Position numbers and translations under genes: made by a program. Positions 43,121-54,423 of a stretch of 64,000 nt of DNA are shown piece after piece. This DNA is from Rhypophila decipiens (taxonomy: Eukaryota; Ascomycota; Sordariomycetes; Sordariales; Naviculisporaceae). The notes beneath the pieces were generated by a model. It had not been told where the DNA came from. It saw nothing but the letters and a program-made list of their open reading frames with translations, and made no database searches. The stretch lies in the NCBI GenBank assembly GCA_033297075.1, contig MU858069.1, forward strand, positions 1-64,000. The letters run 5' to 3'. The stretch's first letter is position 1. Each line of letters begins with the position of its first letter.

Positions 43121-45271
43121 CTACTCCTTGTACGTCATCCCGCCACCAAAACTAAACTCGCTATTCTTGCCCGCATCCGGAACAACAACGCCCTCTGTCT
43201 TGCCACTCTCAAACGCACAACTGCCCATGTCGAGTTTCTTGGCAGGGACAGCAGAAGGCGAAATGTCGAAGTCGAAAATGTCCATCGGCAAGCCGATAGT
43301 CGTGCACGCGTTGGGGATGTCGACGATGCCCGCTACATGGCCTTGGATTGGCGCGCAGGAGAGGAGCAGGTAGATTTGGTAATCCGAGTAGCCGAAGCGG
43401 CGGAGGTACTCGATTACCCGCAGACAGGTCTGGCGGTAGGCTACCGTTACGTCGAGGTAATCTTTAAATACAGTTTTGTCAGCTTTGTTTTTTTTTTTTT
43501 TTTTTTCTGGTTTCTTTTTTTTTATGTACTGTGCCCGGCTGGGTAGGAGGTAACAGCCAATAAACAACCAACGGACGAGGGAAAGGGGGGTGGATAGAGA
43601 AAGAAAGAACGAAAAAAAAACATACGCTGCTTCCCATTCTGATCAACCGAGAAGCCCTCGAAATAAATGTGTCTCCCGGGTCCAAACTGGGGCTCAACCG
43701 GACCAGGGATATAAATGGGGGATTTGATCCCCAGATCCGCAAGCCCATTCTTGATGACCTTGAAGTTGATGGTAATCACACCAGCCATCTCGATGGCACC
43801 GCAGAAGGAAATCTCGCCGTCGCCCTGGGAGAAGTGCAGGTCGCCGACGCTGAATTTCGCGCCGGGGACGTGTACTGGGAGGTAGACTTTTGATCCCTTT
43901 TTGGGCGGGGGGTGGCACACATGAAGGTTAGTTGGGGGGTTTTGCTGGGTTGGGTTGGGATAGATATGTGTGTGGGCTTACTCGAGAGAGATTCTTGATA
44001 TCGCAGTTTCCGCCGTGTTCGGGGCGTCCGGGGACGGTACGGGCACCTTCTTTGCCGATCTTTTCTGACAAGGCCGCGTCGGCGCTTCCGGCGTGGACGT
44101 TTAGGGGCTGGGGACTTCGTGTTTATATCCCATTGTCAGCTAATTACTGGTCCAGACAGACACTTTGACAGCAAGGGATTATATGAGATGAGGGAGTAAC
44201 TCACGGCAAGGCAACATCACGATCAGCGAGCTTGCTATTCGCAGCGAGCTCACCCTCACGTCTGTTCCACTCGGCGAGGACCTCGGCGGATGGTGCGCAG
44301 CCCAGGATGCCGGGGTGGATCAGGCCGGCGAACTTGACGTGCGGGATGTGCCGGCTTGAGCAAAAGATGCCTTCAAAGTCCCAGATTGCCTTTGCTCTGT
44401 GATTTGGTGACGATAGGTTTAGTTGATGACGCTCCAAGTTACACGTTGTGAAAAAAGAAAAGGGGGGGGGGGGGGGGGCAGCTGAGATGTACTTACGCTG
44501 AAGGATAGATCTCGTCGAGGAAGCCGCCCTATGACAGACACCACATCTGTTTAGTTTCTGGCTTTCTGACATGAACTTGGAAGAAAGAGAAGGACATAAT
44601 TACACCATTCTTCCGATCAAAAATGCCCGTAAATCCCCAAGGCTGATCCTCAAACGGCTGGACGTCCATGATCTCGACGAGCAGGATATCACCTGGCTGG
44701 GCACCTTCGACCTCGAACGGGCCAGAGAGGTAGTGGATCTTGGTGAGGTCGACATTGCGGATGTCATCTGCGTCGTCAGTGTTTTTGATCTGGCCGCCGG
44801 TCCTGATTTTATGTTGTTATAGGTTAGATGGGGCTTGTACATGGAGAGAGAGTGGAAGAGGACTCACCAGTCAAGGCACTCAATCTTGACGGTCTCGCCG
44901 TCCTTAATGGTTCCGGCAAAGGGAACTTGAAGTTGACAGAAGCAGCGGTTAGCTCGTCATGTCCTAGTCCGCCTTTTCTTGCTAGTTTATCAGGTTGAGT
45001 TAACAAGTCTCACCATCAGGATGCCATCGGTTCTATATGACGCAAGCAACACGGCAGTTAGCCACATGCCTTTAAATTATCACAAGCAAATATCGGGCGG
45101 AGCCAGACAAGAATTTATGGATACCGCGAGAATGCCAGGACAATATGACAGGCCAGTGATCGAGATGGGTAGGTTGACAACGAGGCTGGCACTTACATGG
45201 AGCTGGGGCTGCTCAGACGCCGGCTTATCAAAGTCGACCTTGCAGACTGTTCGGATAGCTGTTTTACCCAT
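43121..45271 (-). CDS. Formamidase/acetamidase (FmdA/AmdA family)
   Basis: This enzyme hydrolyses formamide or short amides to ammonia, feeding nitrogen metabolism. There are nine exons: 45271-45197, 45032-45014, 44925-44868, 44802-44604, 44528-44497, 44396-44205, 44114-43982, 43896-43626 and 43461-43121, giving 439 aa. All joins restore family sequence, for example QLHNRWHPD, KNGGGFLDE, PEHGGNCDIKNLSRGSKVY and KQHYLDVTVAYR. Conserved stretches include VHVPGAKFSVGDLHFSQGDG, GEISFCGAIEMAG and APIQGHVAGIVDIPNAC. Exon 2 is only 19 nt and exon 5 only 32 nt. Intron 5 contains C17 and intron 8 A19 on the coding strand. The gene is far more fragmented than its neighbours. Several GATA-type sites lie upstream, as expected for nitrogen regulation. 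The exact acceptor of exon 7 is the least certain. Confidence 0.92.
43488..43506. repeat. T19 homopolymer inside formamidase intron 8
   Basis: Nineteen T in a row lie on the plus strand, reading as A on the coding strand, about 27 bases upstream of the exon 9 acceptor. Such a run is expected to vary in length and can cause sequencing slippage. Confidence 0.9.
44462..44478. repeat. G17 homopolymer inside formamidase intron 5
   Basis: Seventeen G in a row lie on the plus strand, C on the coding strand, in a 100-nt intron. The G run could form a quadruplex-like structure on the template side and is prone to length error. Confidence 0.9.
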
Positions 45272-47240
45272 TTTCGGTTTCTTCTCGTCTCAATTGGGGG
45301 ATTGGATGTCTACGTCTCTCTCGAGCTTCCGTGTATTATCAGGTAGGCTGTGTAGAAAGGAAGCCCAAGTTCGTGATCGGATGTGATGCGCAAGGTGTGT
45401 GTTGATATATGAATCGATCATGATCTCTTTGTTCAGTGAGAGGGGAACAGCCAGTATTTAATCATCATCATCTGCAACCCGCTCGACTCCAATTCCAATT
45501 CCAAGCTCCAACTACGTAACCATCCAGCTATCTACCAATGTGTACTCCGTATAGAGTGAGCGAGAGCTATCTGCACCCCAGCACCCAGTGGTGTCTCCAT
45601 GCGGACAAGCCGTCACGGCGTCATCCCGCCGTATCTCGCATGCTGTGTTTGATATGTGTGCCAGTGTGGTTCATGACGAGGCAGAATCCGTATATCACCA
45701 TGCCACTTACCAAATGGAATTTCCCCATCCCAACTCTAGTTTCTCCATTCTCCCATCTTTCCAAGTGGAGACTGAGGTCTGAACCGTGGTTCTGAGCCGG
45801 TAATACAGAACATTGGACACAAAAGTCACTGTCATCTACCGACCTTGGGTCGAACGAGACGAAAGAGATCATCGATGTAATGAGAAGCTACCCCGCACCC
45901 AAGACCGCATGTGTAAGTAAGTCGCATGTGTAAGTAAGTGAGTGGGAGCTGGCCTCCATTCCAATGACCGAGATCGGGAATAAAGTCAAGCCAGGATAGC
46001 TTGATAAGGCGCCTACCTGACCGTAATCAGTAAAGCCTGGGTGGGAGATGGGAAAGTACATAGACACCTTGTGTTCATTGGAGGTGGGATGAGATGGGTA
46101 CATGGACCTATCTCTTATCAAGAGTGTGGAGTGTGGAGTTTATCAACACCTGCAGCAGCTATCCGTACGTAAGAGCTTTTGCTTCATGAATTCTTGGGAG
46201 CTTGCCCGGAAGAGACGTCGGTGGGGGGAGGTCCAATCATCAATGGGCTCGGGTGAGTGGAATGAATAATTGAGGAGTCTTCTTTTCTATGAACGCGTTG
46301 ATTCAGCATCAAGATCGTGAACAAGACTGTGAATGGCAACTCACAACAACAATTTTGAAATCCATATCGTCATCGATCCACTTCAAAAAGGGGAAGCAAC
46401 GGCTGCTAGCGTGGCTTTCTCCTTCCTTCGGACATAAGAGAGTTCTAGATCCCCTCACAAATACACGTGAATATGGCTAAATCAACAGGAGACGTGCCTT
46501 GGATATTTCACATTTCTCATCTTAAATAATATGGATATACGTAAACCATTCTCGCACAAAATCTCCTCCAAAGGCGTATCCCTATTTCCCCAAAGCATAG
46601 CTGTTTGTAAAAAAGAGAGGTATAAAGACGGACGATATAGTAAGTAATAGTTGAGAGGGGGAATCAATTCTAGGACATGATGGTGAGAGACACAGGAAAA
46701 AAGAGAAAGGGAGAAAAAAAAGCCTCCAGTCTTCAACCTGGTCCACCAGAAAAGAACACCACAGATTGAGACCTCCATATGTTGTTGTTGTTGTTGTTGC
46801 TGTTTAAACCCGCCCTCACGAGTAGTAGATGCAATTTTCCTTCCCAATGTTTCCCACCATACATTCGTACATCTTCCGTCATATGATGCTCGTCCGTGTG
46901 GCCCTGACCGAAATTGCCGTGAGAAGGAAAAAAGTCCATCCAGTCCCCTGGTATCTTGTAGTATAAATCACAGCCACCATAAAATGTGAATAGCCCGTCA
47001 CAATAAGATCCTTTTCCCAATGTCAATTTCCCCCCCTTTTCGTCCAGCCGGAAAGTCCCAAGTCGACAGAGAGCTAATATATGCAGATGGCACAAAATCG
47101 GGTATCAAGGACAAGTAGCTACTCGCCATTGTGACAACAACAAAAAAAGAAAAAGCGATAAAAGAATATGAAAGGCGCGGAAGCATGGAGCTCAATGAGA
47201 TTCATCTCCAAAACCAAGAGGAAGCCGAATCGGTTGCATT
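45272..47240. other. Intergenic region upstream of formamidase, downstream of WC-1
   Basis: This region holds the formamidase promoter and the WC-1 3' flank. It contains a 17-bp tandem duplication (cgcatgtgtaagtaagt at 45906-45922 and 45923-45939) and a TTG run at about 46781-46798. A 120-codon minus-strand frame at 46733-47095 starts with TTG and resembles nothing, so it is more likely WC-1 3' untranslated sequence. No gene is seen. Confidence 0.5.
45528..46120. promoter_or_regulatory. Cluster of GATA-factor sites upstream of formamidase
   Basis: HGATAR matches (AreA/NIT2 consensus) occur as CTATCT at 45528-45533, 45567-45572 and 46108-46113, TTATCA at 46115-46120, and TGATAA on the plus strand at 46002-46007. 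The pair at 46108-46120 is closely spaced, the arrangement preferred by NIT2. The two proximal sites lie 257-301 bases before the formamidase ATG. Amidase genes are classical nitrogen-catabolite targets; occupancy is inferred. Confidence 0.4.
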
Positions 47241-50200
47241 CTAGGCACTCGCTTCTCGCTCCTCTCGGATCAGAGTCATTGCCATGCCGCCGCCACCGTG
47301 GCCGCTCCCACCTGCCAGCAGCGGCTGGCTGGGGGGCGGGTTCATATGTCCGCCCAAGTTGTTTTTACCGCCTGGGGGCGTGGTCGTGTTCCCACTGGGG
47401 GGGGCCATCATTGAAGTCGGGCCCCCGGGGCTCCCGTCGTTTGGAGAGCATGGAGCGGCGCTGGCCGAGGACCTGGAGGCTGGATCGAGTGGATGGTTGT
47501 CCTTGGGGAGCTCACGCTGCAATGGAGACGAGTGGCTGGGCGAGTTGCTTTTCCTACTGTGTGAATCACCGTTCCCGCCACGAGACGAGTTGCGCGGCGA
47601 GACTCTTCCGGTCTGCAAGGATACTCAAGGTCAACAAAAGGGAAGATCATCGTCATCAAGAGGAAAGGAACCGACCTGTTTAGCCCATCTGAGGCCACAG
47701 CTGTTGCAGAGGTCACGGTTGCCACTTGGCCCCCTGCGCCATTCTGGTGTGTTGCGAGTATGGCAGTTGGCGCAGTCACGGACCATGTTGCTACCCTTTC
47801 TTCTCTTGCGCTTCTTCTTGCTAGATAGCAGCTGTGCCAACTCCTCAGCGAGCAAGCGGTTGACCTTCTCCATCTGACGCAGCTCGTACTGCCAACTGGT
47901 GCATCGTGTGGTTTTGAGCTCATCGAAGATGTTGTCGTCAGCAACTAGTCGGGCCTCCTGAGCCAGTTCTTGGGCTGTGATGCCGGTGGGGGAGAGTAGC
48001 GGTGCATTATCAACCATGATCCTTTCGCCAACATAGCTGCCCGTCGCCGGGTCGTCTGTGGGGATGAGTGGATTGGGCGTTTTGGGCATGCCGGGTCCTG
48101 TGGCGCTGGTAGGAGAGATGGTCCGTGACGAAGCCTTGTGAAGTTTTGTTTGCGCAAGCAGGTAGGCCGGCTTTTGTCCGTCAATTCTCTCGGCAGGGTA
48201 AAAGGTTGTGTATGCTTGCAGCACCTGCCCTCTCTTGTTTTGGACCTCGTGTTTGCATCCCACGATCTTGCCCTTTCTTGCCTTTTCAATCATTCGTCCA
48301 AACTCTGCACGTGATTCTTTCCGCATAAGGTCCTGCATGCTCTTGCCGATCAGATCGCTCGGTTGGAGATCCAACAACGACCGGACACTCGATGAAACAA
48401 ACAGGAACATGCCCGAGGTCGAAACCTTGGTCCATATCTCGCTGTCTCCGATTCCGCCGTTTAGCTCAAGTTCTCTGCGGTGGAGAACATAAACTGGACG
48501 GTGCCGTCCGACAAGGATGATGCACTTCCTGCCCTTGCCTTGCTCGGCGAATAAACTTCCGTGGCTTTCGAACCACATGTATCCAGTGTTCTTTCGTCTA
48601 ATTCTAAAGACAATGTTGACCACATTGTCTCCCTGTGCCTCTTTCAACTCCCTTGTCACCGGTACAATATCGGACGGGTGGCATATCTCCGACAATGCGC
48701 TTCCCATGAGCTCACTCGAGTCGTACTCGAGCACTTTCTTGACGGATGGTGACAGGTAGAGGAAGAGTCCTTTCAAAGACAGGACGTGGATTACATCATC
48801 GGCATTCTCTAGAAGCATCTTGTCCCACGACTGCTTGTGCCAGTCCGACGCAGCCCCATTGGGTGTATATTGTTTCAAGAGAGCCGAAACGTCATCGATG
48901 CCGAGTGTCTGGCCATTCTCAGGCTCCCATTGGGACGCAGGTGGAGGGGTCCAAATGTATGGACCGATCTCGTTGTGTTGATAGTCGACGCGAACTCCTC
49001 CTTCTGTGCCAGTAATGGCGTCAGGGCACTCCACCAAGTCAATCTGAAATCCGATAAAATATCTGATCTCGTCGGTATCCCACGGGATAGGAACCATGGT
49101 GAGAAGGTTGAGGAACGGCTTCCCTCCTTTGCGGTAGTTGATCAAACTCTGCTGAATCTCTTCCCCTCTTGCTATACAGTTCTTTAGTTTCAAAACGGCG
49201 TCGTTCTCGACAAATTCTCGCTTAGAGCCAGCCTCCACGATACCGTTCGGGGACTGCAAAAAGCGACAATTCTTGCCAGCAATTTCATGTCGGCTGTATC
49301 CCGTCAAGTTCTGGAAGTTGTCCGATACATAGATGATGGGGCAATCGTTTTGTGTCACATCACAGACAACGAAGGCACATGACATGTCGACGGCGCCGAG
49401 TTGAATGGTTTGGGTTTTCCGCGTCGCTACATACCAGAGCGCTCTCAGCATGTCGAAGCCGCTCTTGGAGTAGATTGTTTTATCTTTGTCCGGCTTCGCA
49501 AGGTTCATCGATGGCGTGGGAGTATTAGGGGCTGGGGTGTTGGTAGTGATTGGAGTGGGCGTGCCGGCCTGGCCAACACTCATCTGAGATACGGTTCTCG
49601 ATGTCCCAGATGATGGGGACCGGTAGTTTGTGGGTTGGACAGGGGCCAAGCCTTGTTGGAAGGAGGCGAGAGTCGGATCGACGCCCAAGCTAGGTCTTGC
49701 TTGCGGCATGCTGGAGTCTTCGCGTTCCGCAAAGGCCTGTTCGCCGCCTATCATATCTTCATCTGGTTTCAGGCCTAGCCCTACGTTGGGGCCGGTGCTA
49801 GCAGCGCTTAGCGGGCCGGTGCCGACGTTCAGATCCATATCGAACTCGGTGTTTACCGACTCCAGAGCACCCGGCGCAAAGTGGCTGCCTATTGTGGGAG
49901 AATAGAGCTCGGCCGTCATCGGGTCCATGTTCAGATTCGAAAAGGCCATCATATTGCCCATGACGTCGGGCGACAGGGTAGAGTAGTCCCCATGATTGGC
50001 CATGGCCATGAGGCTCGCCTGCGAGTAGGGCCCCGAATGTCCTGACATGGCCATCGTCACCGGGATGTTCCCATAGCCTCCGCCCATGCCATCGCCCGGG
50101 GTGCTCATATTGGAGTAGTGGAAGTCTGTAAAGGTATCAGTTGGGCTGCCAAAGTCTATCATGGTCATGCGGCGGTCATGATCGTCCTGGAGGGTAGAGT

Positions 50201-50429
50201 CGGAAAAGGGCTGCGGCATACTCCTTCGTCGATGGAGCTCGTGAGTATTTTGGCGTATAATCTCATCCAGAGAGTCTCCTCCTGTCATAGTCACATCCTG
50301 GCCGTTGACGGGGTCTTGATTCTGCGCACCGAGCGGGCTGTCGTTCCGAACCTGTTCGAGTCGTTGGGCAGAGATTTGTTCCCGAAGCTCTTCGGGAGAG
50401 AGCTGGGACCTGTAGTAGTTATTATTCAT
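47241..50429 (-). CDS. wc-1: White Collar-1 blue-light photoreceptor and GATA transcription factor
   Basis: This flavin-binding photoreceptor pairs with WC-2 to activate light-induced and circadian genes. There are two exons, 50429-47676 and 47612-47241 (donor gtcggt, acceptor tgcag), giving 1041 aa. The start MNNNYYRSQLSPEEL matches the family; the extra frame upstream of it is not conserved. The LOV domain (about 330-440) has GKNCRFLQSP with the photoactive Cys388. PAS-B (about 530-650) and PAS-C (about 660-760) follow, then a basic nuclear-localisation segment KKKRKRRKG and a GATA zinc finger, CANCHTRNTPEW...LCNSCGLRWAKQ (about 886-918). The intron falls right after the finger. The C-terminal exon is Gly/Pro/Ser-rich. 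The N-terminal region has no polyglutamine tract, unlike Neurospora crassa WC-1. Confidence 0.96.
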
Positions 50430-53400
50430 GGTGTGGGTGCATTGAAATGCCGATTGCGGTGTTTTGAGAACAAAGAGAAGAGCTGTGTTCTTCAACAACC
50501 AGGGAGCATGTTGCTAAGTTGGCAATGACGGCGGGGCGCGGTCGAGCAAAGAACTGGCTTCAACCGCAGGGGTGCATCTCATATGCCGTATGCCGCATCG
50601 ATGGATTCGGCCGACGTCGTATGTGCGTTCGGCGGCTTGGTCCAGGCCGAGGAGCTCCCAACCGGGGATGGAGGGGCGAAGAAAGGGGGCGCGGGAGCTA
50701 ATGCGGAATTGTGCGTGGCGAGCCGGATGGGAATAAAGAAGTTCCCAGCTACAGTATCTTTTCCCGGGAGCCGCGAGCCTATTAGTCGTTGTTTGTCAGC
50801 AAGGGGGGCTGAGGCTGTAGAGCTATCGTGGTTGTGGTTGGAGTCTGTCAATGTGGATGTGCGTCGTTGATGAGGTTGTTCAAGAACCGGAGAAATAGCA
50901 AATGCGATGTTGGGGCACGAGGTGGAGGCTTTGGATCGACGCTACGCCTGATGTAGCAATAGGAAGCACAGCGGCATCTGCTTGTCTGCTTGACTGCTAC
51001 CGCCTGTTGTTGATCACCACGAGCACCGGAAGCAGTCATCAACAGCCGCACAAACACCCGGCATCCAGCAGAAGAAGCAATGACGGCAAGACAGCAGCAG
51101 AACGGATTTCAAAAGAAACAAGGAAGGGTGAAGAAAGCGACAGGATGGGGTTGGGGTGTGGTGTCTGTGGTAAGAGGGGGGTAGGAGGGAGGAGGGATTT
51201 CACGCACGTACGGAATATAGATACCTCGCTGTGTGTGAGTGTGTGCCGATGGCCGGGAATGCTGCCCTTGGGGTCTTGGTGTGTCGATATGAGTGGGGGG
51301 AGCAAAAGTCGCCAACGAGAGCGACTGATGAGACCTGCTGGGACGAGGGTTTCCTGACCCAGTTTCTCTTCTTCGACGAGGACGTAGCAGAGCTAGAAAT
51401 TTACTTGAGAATAGCACCCAAGTACGGATTTGGTAGCGGTAGGACGGTGGTGTCGGAGCGGTTGCGAGTCCACGCCGAGAGGAATTCAAGACCGACTCAA
51501 AAGTGATACAAGGCAAGACTGAGAACCGACGAGGCCATTCGACAGAGGTGGTATTGTGCGATGCAATGGAACGGGTGGCCGCATCCCTTGTGGAATCACC
51601 CTTTCTGTGCCTTGTGCTCGTGATATCCTCTGAGAGCGAGAAGAGATGGCAAAGTCGAGGCGGGGGCAGGAGCAAGTTCCAGCCCAGAGTTCAGCACTTG
51701 TCGTTGGTGGTGACTTCTCTGAATCCCGACCGGGACTGCTGAGCGTGAGTCCTACCAAGGCCGGGTTATAGGCTAGGCACGCCATCAGGTGGGGTAAAAT
51801 GGAGGCTTCCAATGGGTCGTTCGACCACCGACGGAAACAATGGAAGATGTCCAGACATTCCGTACCCATAACATGATGATCCGAGCAGATTAGTCATCGG
51901 GACTTGTGCTTGGCGGGGGTCCTCACCTCGGCCGGGCAAGAGGCAAACACCAAAGCCAACCACTATGGCATTTATAAATAATTGTAGACTCATTTCAACT
52001 AGATTCGCATATTCCCTCATCCCATCTATAGTCTTACGAACAGTGGCAAACAGGAGCTAATAGCTACTACTCTCTAACCTCTGTCTCCTACCGCCAAAGC
52101 CAGCGGTTTTGTTTCATGAGGCGTTGAGACTGGACTCACTGGCGAGAAGCCACGGGCGCCTCAGAACCCCTCAACAATCCCATTCACAGGCACCTAAAAC
52201 TCCAGAAAAAACACGAGAAAAAGCCACAATGATTGAAATGATTGGGTCCAACCCAGCAAGGCGTCAAGTACAAACAAGCTTTATCCTTGTTCCCGTATTT
52301 CCTTGTGCGAGTCAACGTGAACAAGGGAACAAGGCCCTCGGGCAGGGTTGCCAGGGCAGGTTTACAAGCAGTAACCCGTATCTTATGGAGAGGCCCAGTC
52401 CGAATTCACTGACCACTGCAGGACGGCAGCAAGAAGCAAGAAAAGCATGGAAAGTGTGTGATCTATGGGGAAAGAGGCACACTCAGGATCGAATTTTTGA
52501 GAATCTCATTATTTTGCCCATCTTGCATCGTCAACCAACCATTCCACAACCACGATTTCAATCCTTCCCAAGGATGCGGGCTGGCCTTGCTAGCAGATAC
52601 CGGTGATGGATGGCGTGTGGCAAGTTTGTGCCCATGAGAGAGTGGGTGGTGGTACGTACTTGCCAGCCGTCTAGACTTCTACTACGGAATGGCCTATCTT
52701 CACTTGGCTTCATGTCCGGTAAAGAACCATTATAATATCTGCTTGCCTTGCCTCATGCATGCACGGAATATGTATCATTCCGCACTGAATGCAAGTAATG
52801 TCTATTGCATCTCCGTCTCTTCCTTCCTCCTTTATACGGACTTCAAAGGTCCTATCCGAAGCCATACGGACCAAATGCTCCTAGACTATGACCAGAGAGA
52901 GGGAACCCTCTTCAAACTGCTCGAGATTCGAGAGTTCCAGCTGGGGATATCCAAACTTCTTTCTCCTTCCACCGACGTAGTAGGTAACACAACTACTGTA
53001 TCAAACAACCAGGATCATATGTCCAGCCGGTCCCTATGAAGCCAGCCGTTCCTTCCGTAGTCACCTTTTTCTCTCCAGGTCTCCCCCCTCGTTCAGGGTC
53101 CTGACCTGTCCTCCTTCCCGGATGGCTTTCCAGTAATTTCAAGTTTTCAACGGCTGCCAGTTTGAGTTTCCAATGTCTTGACTTGAGGACCGGCCAAAAA
53201 AGGGGTCCATCTCAGCTCAGCTCATTTCTTCTTCTCAAACGCCGCAAGACAAACTGTCCAAATCCGTATAAATATATATCAAAATAAAAAACAATTGAAT
53301 CCTCAACTGTCACTTTAATGTCTCGTCTACCCCGTTACAGCATCATGACGTCCCAAGTAACACTGCTACTCTCAGCCACTTGTATTTAGCACTACCCTAC

Positions 53401-54423
53401 CCCTGAAGGCATCTCATCCCATCTCATAAATCCTCCCCAGTCCCAGTCAAAGGCGAGTCCGCCCTCCCAGATCTACTTTACTCCCACCTGCAGCTCAAAA
53501 TCCCCGATCATCGTGCAGCTCAAGCAAGGGCAGAACAAGTCAAAATAAAGGTACAGTAGAAAGCAAAGAGACGTCATTCCTGCAGCATGGCAAAATAAAA
53601 GTTGATTCAAAAACCGCGAGATCTCTAGAAAGATGGAGATCTTGAAACCTCGTCGGAGAAATCGGAGACCCTTCTGTCACGACAACGACCTGTACCCAAT
53701 TGGTAGGCCATGTTATATCCTGGACCCTTGAAAGTGACGACTGAATCTACGCAGGTCCACCCATACCCCTGAAACCCCATAGGTATGTCATCCTCATCGT
53801 CATTGCCTTGGTTTTCGGATAGAAAATAAAAATCAACACAGACTAAAAACACCATACTGCGAGTGAGTTGAGGATGAAGACATTGGAATAGTACGTTTCC
53901 TCGGCGTTGTCTTATCCTGAAGGAAAAAGAGGACAGAAAAAAGAAGTGAAGAAAAAATTGCTATAGACGCTATACAACCATTCCATCCCTAATTCGCTGC
54001 TATTTCTAATATGAATTGAAACAATATTGAGTATGTGTCGTACCGACTGATAACGCCGAGATTGTATCTCTGTCAGGCATTTCGGTCAAGTTCACGCCCC
54101 ATTGTTCGACCCAGTCCGCTGGTAAAACAAAACTTGATTTCTATCGAATGGTCCTCTTCGGAAGCGTTCCTGACTTTGAGTAAAACAAAATTCGCAAAGG
54201 GGACCGCCATGAGACCTTCGTCATGGGAATATTCGCCGGCTCAGTGCATTGGAAATCCTCCAGGTATCGTCAACCCATTAGCACCCCCTCTGACGAGGCT
54301 TTCTTTGCCTGCGTCCCATCCTTTCTCGTTCATCCCCAACAGACAAACCCCGTTTCCCGGCCGAAACGAATCGTAAAACCGACCACCCTTCGGCAATATG
54401 GGTCGACGTAAGCTCTTCGGATA
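50430..54423. other. 4-kb region upstream of wc-1
   Basis: This is the largest gap in the window, between the wc-1 start and the 3' end of the importin gene, both on the minus strand. The first kilobase next to wc-1 is GC-rich with many short minus-strand frames, probably a long leader. 53,200-54,000 is AT-rich, including aatatatatcaaaataaaa near 53271. No gene family, RNA gene or repeat array is recognisable. A long regulated promoter is plausible for wc-1. Confidence 0.45.

Noticed and set aside
46733..47095. 120-codon minus-strand frame after wc-1
   Set aside because: It starts with TTG, lies just downstream of the wc-1 stop, and has a poly-Asn stretch from a TTG run; it is better explained as 3' untranslated sequence.
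47284..47877. Plus-strand Pro/Gly-rich frame opposite the wc-1 3' end
   Set aside because: The minus strand here encodes the GATA finger and the conserved C-terminal exon of WC-1; this is an antisense shadow.
51109..51675. 188-codon minus-strand frame upstream of wc-1
   Set aside because: It is Arg/Pro/Ser/His-rich with no family features, in a GC-rich leader-like region.
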